Assembly: GCA_019313695.1 (NCBI GenBank)
Contig: JAFDAS010000010.1
Coordinates: 1 to 40,897, forward strand
From: Deltaproteobacteria bacterium
GTDB taxonomy: Bacteria > Desulfobacterota > Syntrophia > Syntrophales > UBA2210
Length of the DNA: 40,897 nucleotides
Reading direction: 5' to 3'
In this document: piece after piece, positions 39,212 to 40,897 of the stretch
Layout: the number at the start of each line of letters is the position of its first letter
How positions within the stretch are numbered: position 1 is the first letter of the stretch
Position numbers and translations under genes: made by a program
Notes under the pieces: generated by a model
The model's database searches: none
Told to the model about the DNA's origin: nothing
What the model saw: only the letters and a program-made list of their open reading frames with translations

Positions 39212-40582
39212 CTATCTTACCTCTTCTGCCTCAACAGGTAAGATTTTCTTATATGTAGCAATACATATTAATCCCGCAATATACATACCCAGGCCAAACA
39301 TGCCCGATGTAACAAACATCGAACCATAGAAATCTCCCATTAAATCCTGAATCAATAACGCAATAGCCATCGCCAGAGAAGCATTTCGCAATCCACTCTC
39401 GAGAGAGATTGCCCGTGTCTGATAGTTGTTTACACCAGCCAGTTTCGGAAGTATTATTCCTGTTATCATCCCCAGCGCCGTCAGGGAAAGCACCATTGTG
39501 TAGAATAACACTCCGTGTCTCTCTGTATCGGCAAAAGCATGAAGATTGCTCAGTATTCCTGTGATTATAAGAAACAGTAAGGCTATAATGCCAAGGAGAG
39601 AAAAGATTTTAGTTGTTTTAGCGGCAAATCCCGGCCATTTAGACCTCACGGACATACCTATAATCAGCGGAACGATTACCAGTACAAGCATCGTTTGTAC
39701 AATTATCATGACAGGAATTGAAATATCAGGAACACCCGCACAGTAGAGACTCAAAAGAAGTGGTGTGAAAAACAATGATAAAACTGTGGAGAAAGAGGTC
39801 ATCGAGATTGAAAGCGCCAGATCACCCTTGGCGTAATAGGTCATCAGATTAGATGTTACTCCTCCGGGAGTTGCAGTGATTAAAATCATACCGACAAATA
39901 TAAATGGATAATATTCATAAAATCCAAGCAGGTGACCGAGTATCATCGCGATAAATGGCATTATGCCGAATTGGAGAATTTCTCCAAGAATGATTCCACG
40001 TGGACTTGTAAAGACCAGAGCAAATTCTTTTAAGGTCAATGTCAATCCCATTCCAACCATAACAAAGAAAAGCATCAGAATAATACATATTTTGAAGACC
40101 TTATCAAGAGCAGGTTGCTGTGGTTTTTGAACAAATTTGGCAAAGGTATACGTATCACCATTAACAACTGCAGATTTTACTATTACATTAAAATTCAGCT
40201 TGTTGCTCAGTGATTCTTCCAGTTCAAAATAGAAAGATTTAATCTCACTTTTTTCAGTCTTTTTCGGCAAAGATAAAACATATATATCACCGGAAAGGTC
40301 TCTCAACAAAAAGATCTTTAAGCCTTTTTGTTCTGTTTGTTCTTTCTGTGTGATAAGACGAAGATTGCCGGTAAACTTTATATCCTTTGAATCTTGCCAA
40401 TCCAGATTGCCTGCTTTTGTTTGTAATTCTTTAATCAGGCCCTGGTTTTCCAAACCCTTAGCAGACGTTGATATTGTTTTATACAACTCTTCTCCGGTTT
40501 TTTTCTCCATGCCAAACAGGGATATTGGATATAAAATCAAAAGGATACATACAAAGAGACAAATTCGATTGCTTTTCACCAT
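39212..40582 (-). CDS. Bile acid:sodium symporter family protein with extra N-terminal exported domain
   Basis: C-terminal polytopic region with LTLTLKEF, ILITATPGGVTSNLMTYYAKGDLALS, ALESG-like SLESGLRNASLAMAIA; N-terminal signal-like segment then about 115 aa soluble region. Confidence 0.85.
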   Translation of the reverse strand: MVKSNRICLFVCILLILYPISLFGMEKKTGEELYKTISTSAKGLENQGLIKELQTKAGNLDWQDSKDIKFTGNLRLITQKEQTEQKGLKIFLLRDLSGDIYVLSLPKKTEKSEIKSFYFELEESLSNKLNFNVIVKSAVVNGDTYTFAKFVQKPQQPALDKVFKICIILMLFFVMVGMGLTLTLKEFALVFTSPRGIILGEILQFGIMPFIAMILGHLLGFYEYYPFIFVGMILITATPGGVTSNLMTYYAKGDLALSISMTSFSTVLSLFFTPLLLSLYCAGVPDISIPVMIIVQTMLVLVIVPLIIGMSVRSKWPGFAAKTTKIFSLLGIIALLFLIITGILSNLHAFADTERHGVLFYTMVLSLTALGMITGIILPKLAGVNNYQTRAISLESGLRNASLAMAIALLIQDLMGDFYGSMFVTSGMFGLGMYIAGLICIATYKKILPVEAEEVR

Positions 40583-40897
40583 ACTGATAACCCCCTTTAA
40601 AAATAATATTTAGAGACCTTGAATAAGGTCTCGCGCTGAGGGGATACCCCCTCAAATCCCCCGTGAAATATTTTTGATAATCAAATACCTGTAAAATCTA
40701 TTAATGATGGAGTTCGAACCCGTTGCATATTACGCAGGCAAGGGGTTTCATTTAGTGATGTAATTCTTGAACAGCTATAAAAGATCACTACTGTCCCAAG
40801 GTTAATTGAATAAATTCAGTTGGTTGCTGAGACAGTCCTCTTGGTTTGTGTAGGTTGTATTTGCAAGTACCTGTAAAATGGGCGTTTTCTCGAAAAG

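Overview
The window reads as a mostly housekeeping stretch of an anaerobic, probably Desulfobacterota/deltaproteobacterial-like chromosome. The lineage is an inference from gene content (tungsten-type AOR, AtoE, BKACE, pyruvoyl-type arginine decarboxylase, divergent MetK); I could run no searches. Recognisable blocks, left to right: tRNA-Met(CAT); an orphan NuoL/MrpD-like proton-translocating subunit with a small membrane partner and an un-called 39-aa membrane smORF; hemW; lepA; adk; an MBL hydrolase; a cold-shock protein; tRNA-Lys beside a truncated tRNA-Arg; OppF/OppD ATPases overlapping a leucyl aminopeptidase; an M48 protease with TPRs; BKACE plus an AtoE-type transporter; rpsA; sppA; an enoyl-CoA hydratase; a stand-alone sigma region-4 protein with a Cys-rich N-terminus; panC/panD; a DUF502 protein; divergent metK plus ahcY; lptG/lptF; a PHP protein; lpxH; speB plus a pyruvoyl arginine decarboxylase; a histidine kinase and a response regulator-adenylate cyclase; tRNA-fMet; an aldehyde:ferredoxin oxidoreductase divergent from two MoaD/ThiS-like ubiquitin-fold genes and a ThiF/E1-like gene; and a bile-acid:Na+ symporter family protein with an extra exported N-terminal domain. 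Dispersed palindromic GTCATTC/CCCGACGAGTCGGG-type repeats occur between genes and also inside coding regions. The best candidates for less-described biology are the AOR/two-Ubl/E1 locus, the Cys-rich sigma-4 protein, and the repeat family that has entered ORFs. I found no CRISPR array, prophage, transposase or rRNA.
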